From positions 64,939 to 101,711 of the forward strand of contig BJOX01000214.1 in the NCBI GenBank assembly GCA_009731375.1: a DNA stretch of 36,773 bases, read 5' to 3'. The stretch comes from Paulinella micropora (lineage: Eukaryota; Cercozoa; Imbricatea; Euglyphida). This document shows, piece after piece, positions 36,505 to 36,773 of this stretch. The notes below the pieces were generated by a model. It was not told the DNA's origin. It saw nothing but the letters and a program-made list of their open reading frames with translations, and made no database searches. Within the stretch, counting starts at the first letter, position 1. Each line of letters starts with the position of its first letter. Position numbers and translations under genes: made by a program.

Positions 36505-36773
36505 CGGCGTACTAGTGTGCTGCTTCCACGACTTTGTGCGCAGGACAAGAGATTTTTTTTTCTTTTCTTTTGCTTGCCGGTAAAAAAAAGACTGAACTCT
36601 TCTTTTCAACGGTGGATAGAAAATAGGGAGGGGGGGAAAGGAGGGAATTAGAAGAAAGACGGGAGGGCCAAAAATAGCAAATTTCGCAAACCTTGGGAGC
36701 AAAGGACGGGAGGGGTTCGAAGCGTGGGGGAAAGAAAGTGGGGGGGGGGGGGCCGAAGGGGGGGGAAAGAAAG
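36505..36773. other. Terminal purine-rich region, no gene
   Basis: A/G-rich sequence ends in 13 G (36740-36752) and 8 G (36758-36765). It is probably the upstream region of the minus-strand gene at 36504. Nothing else is recognisable. Confidence 0.5.

Noticed and set aside
26548-36773. Assignment to adenovirus, herpesvirus or pandoravirus-type groups
   Set aside because: The fibre-like pattern, convergent poly(A) signals and F-box-like segment each hint at one group, but no hallmark gene (capsid, polymerase, packaging ATPase) is present to support any.

Overview
The window is eukaryotic and joins two very different kinds of DNA. Bases 1 to about 23,150 are moderate-to-low GC and consist almost entirely of LTR retrotransposons. 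From about 23,150 to the end, the DNA is GC-rich, intronless and gene-dense on both strands, with long C/G and A/T homopolymers, convergent genes sharing overlapping AATAAA signals, and hairpin-forming intergenic repeats. That second part reads like a large-DNA-virus-like locus. It could be an endogenous viral element or a viral contig joined to host sequence. The host cannot be named from sequence alone; a protist or alga is plausible. Two N gaps (24210-24709 and 29990-29999) show this is a scaffolded assembly.

Retrotransposon part. Two diverged copies of one Ty1/copia-like family lie in the same orientation. Copy A (about 642-9105) has lost its 5' LTR and part of gag. It keeps an intact reverse transcriptase/RNase H ORF (6283-7800), a polypurine tract and a 3' LTR (8913-9105). 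Copy B starts with a 5' LTR (9448-9642) and a possible primer-binding site and runs through gag, protease and the start of integrase. It is cut at 14548 by a Ty3/gypsy element. The gypsy element has a 5' LTR (14549-14784), a primer-binding site, a 786-bp leader, a Gag with a CCCH finger (15571-18264) and a Pol with PR-RT-RNaseH-IN (18332 to about 23150). Its 3' end and 3' LTR are missing. A related gypsy LTR (424-641), preceded by a polypurine tract, sits at the left edge against the copia copy A leader. The pattern is therefore gypsy-into-copia nesting, twice.

Virus-like part. Left to right: a large unknown minus-strand gene cut by the gypsy junction and by the 500-N gap; a RING plus TRAF-type zinc-finger protein; a fibre-like minus-strand gene with two frame breaks; a foldback repeat block; a five-finger C2H2 protein; a second foldback block; a short secreted or fibre-like N-terminus ending at the 10-N gap; a CoiA-like nuclease candidate; an Arg-rich, possibly F-box protein; an HNH endonuclease; a convergent protein with FtsJ-like features; a small basic/helical protein broken at a poly-C tract; and a Pro/Arg-rich minus-strand protein. 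No capsid, polymerase, packaging ATPase or integrase gene is visible, so the virus group cannot be assigned.

Most notable signals: the abrupt retroelement/virus-like junction; the paired foldback repeats with TTGGCGCCAA palindromes and a duplicated coding fragment of the adjacent fibre-like gene; the co-location of two putative nucleases; and unusual zinc-finger and protease features in the retroelements.
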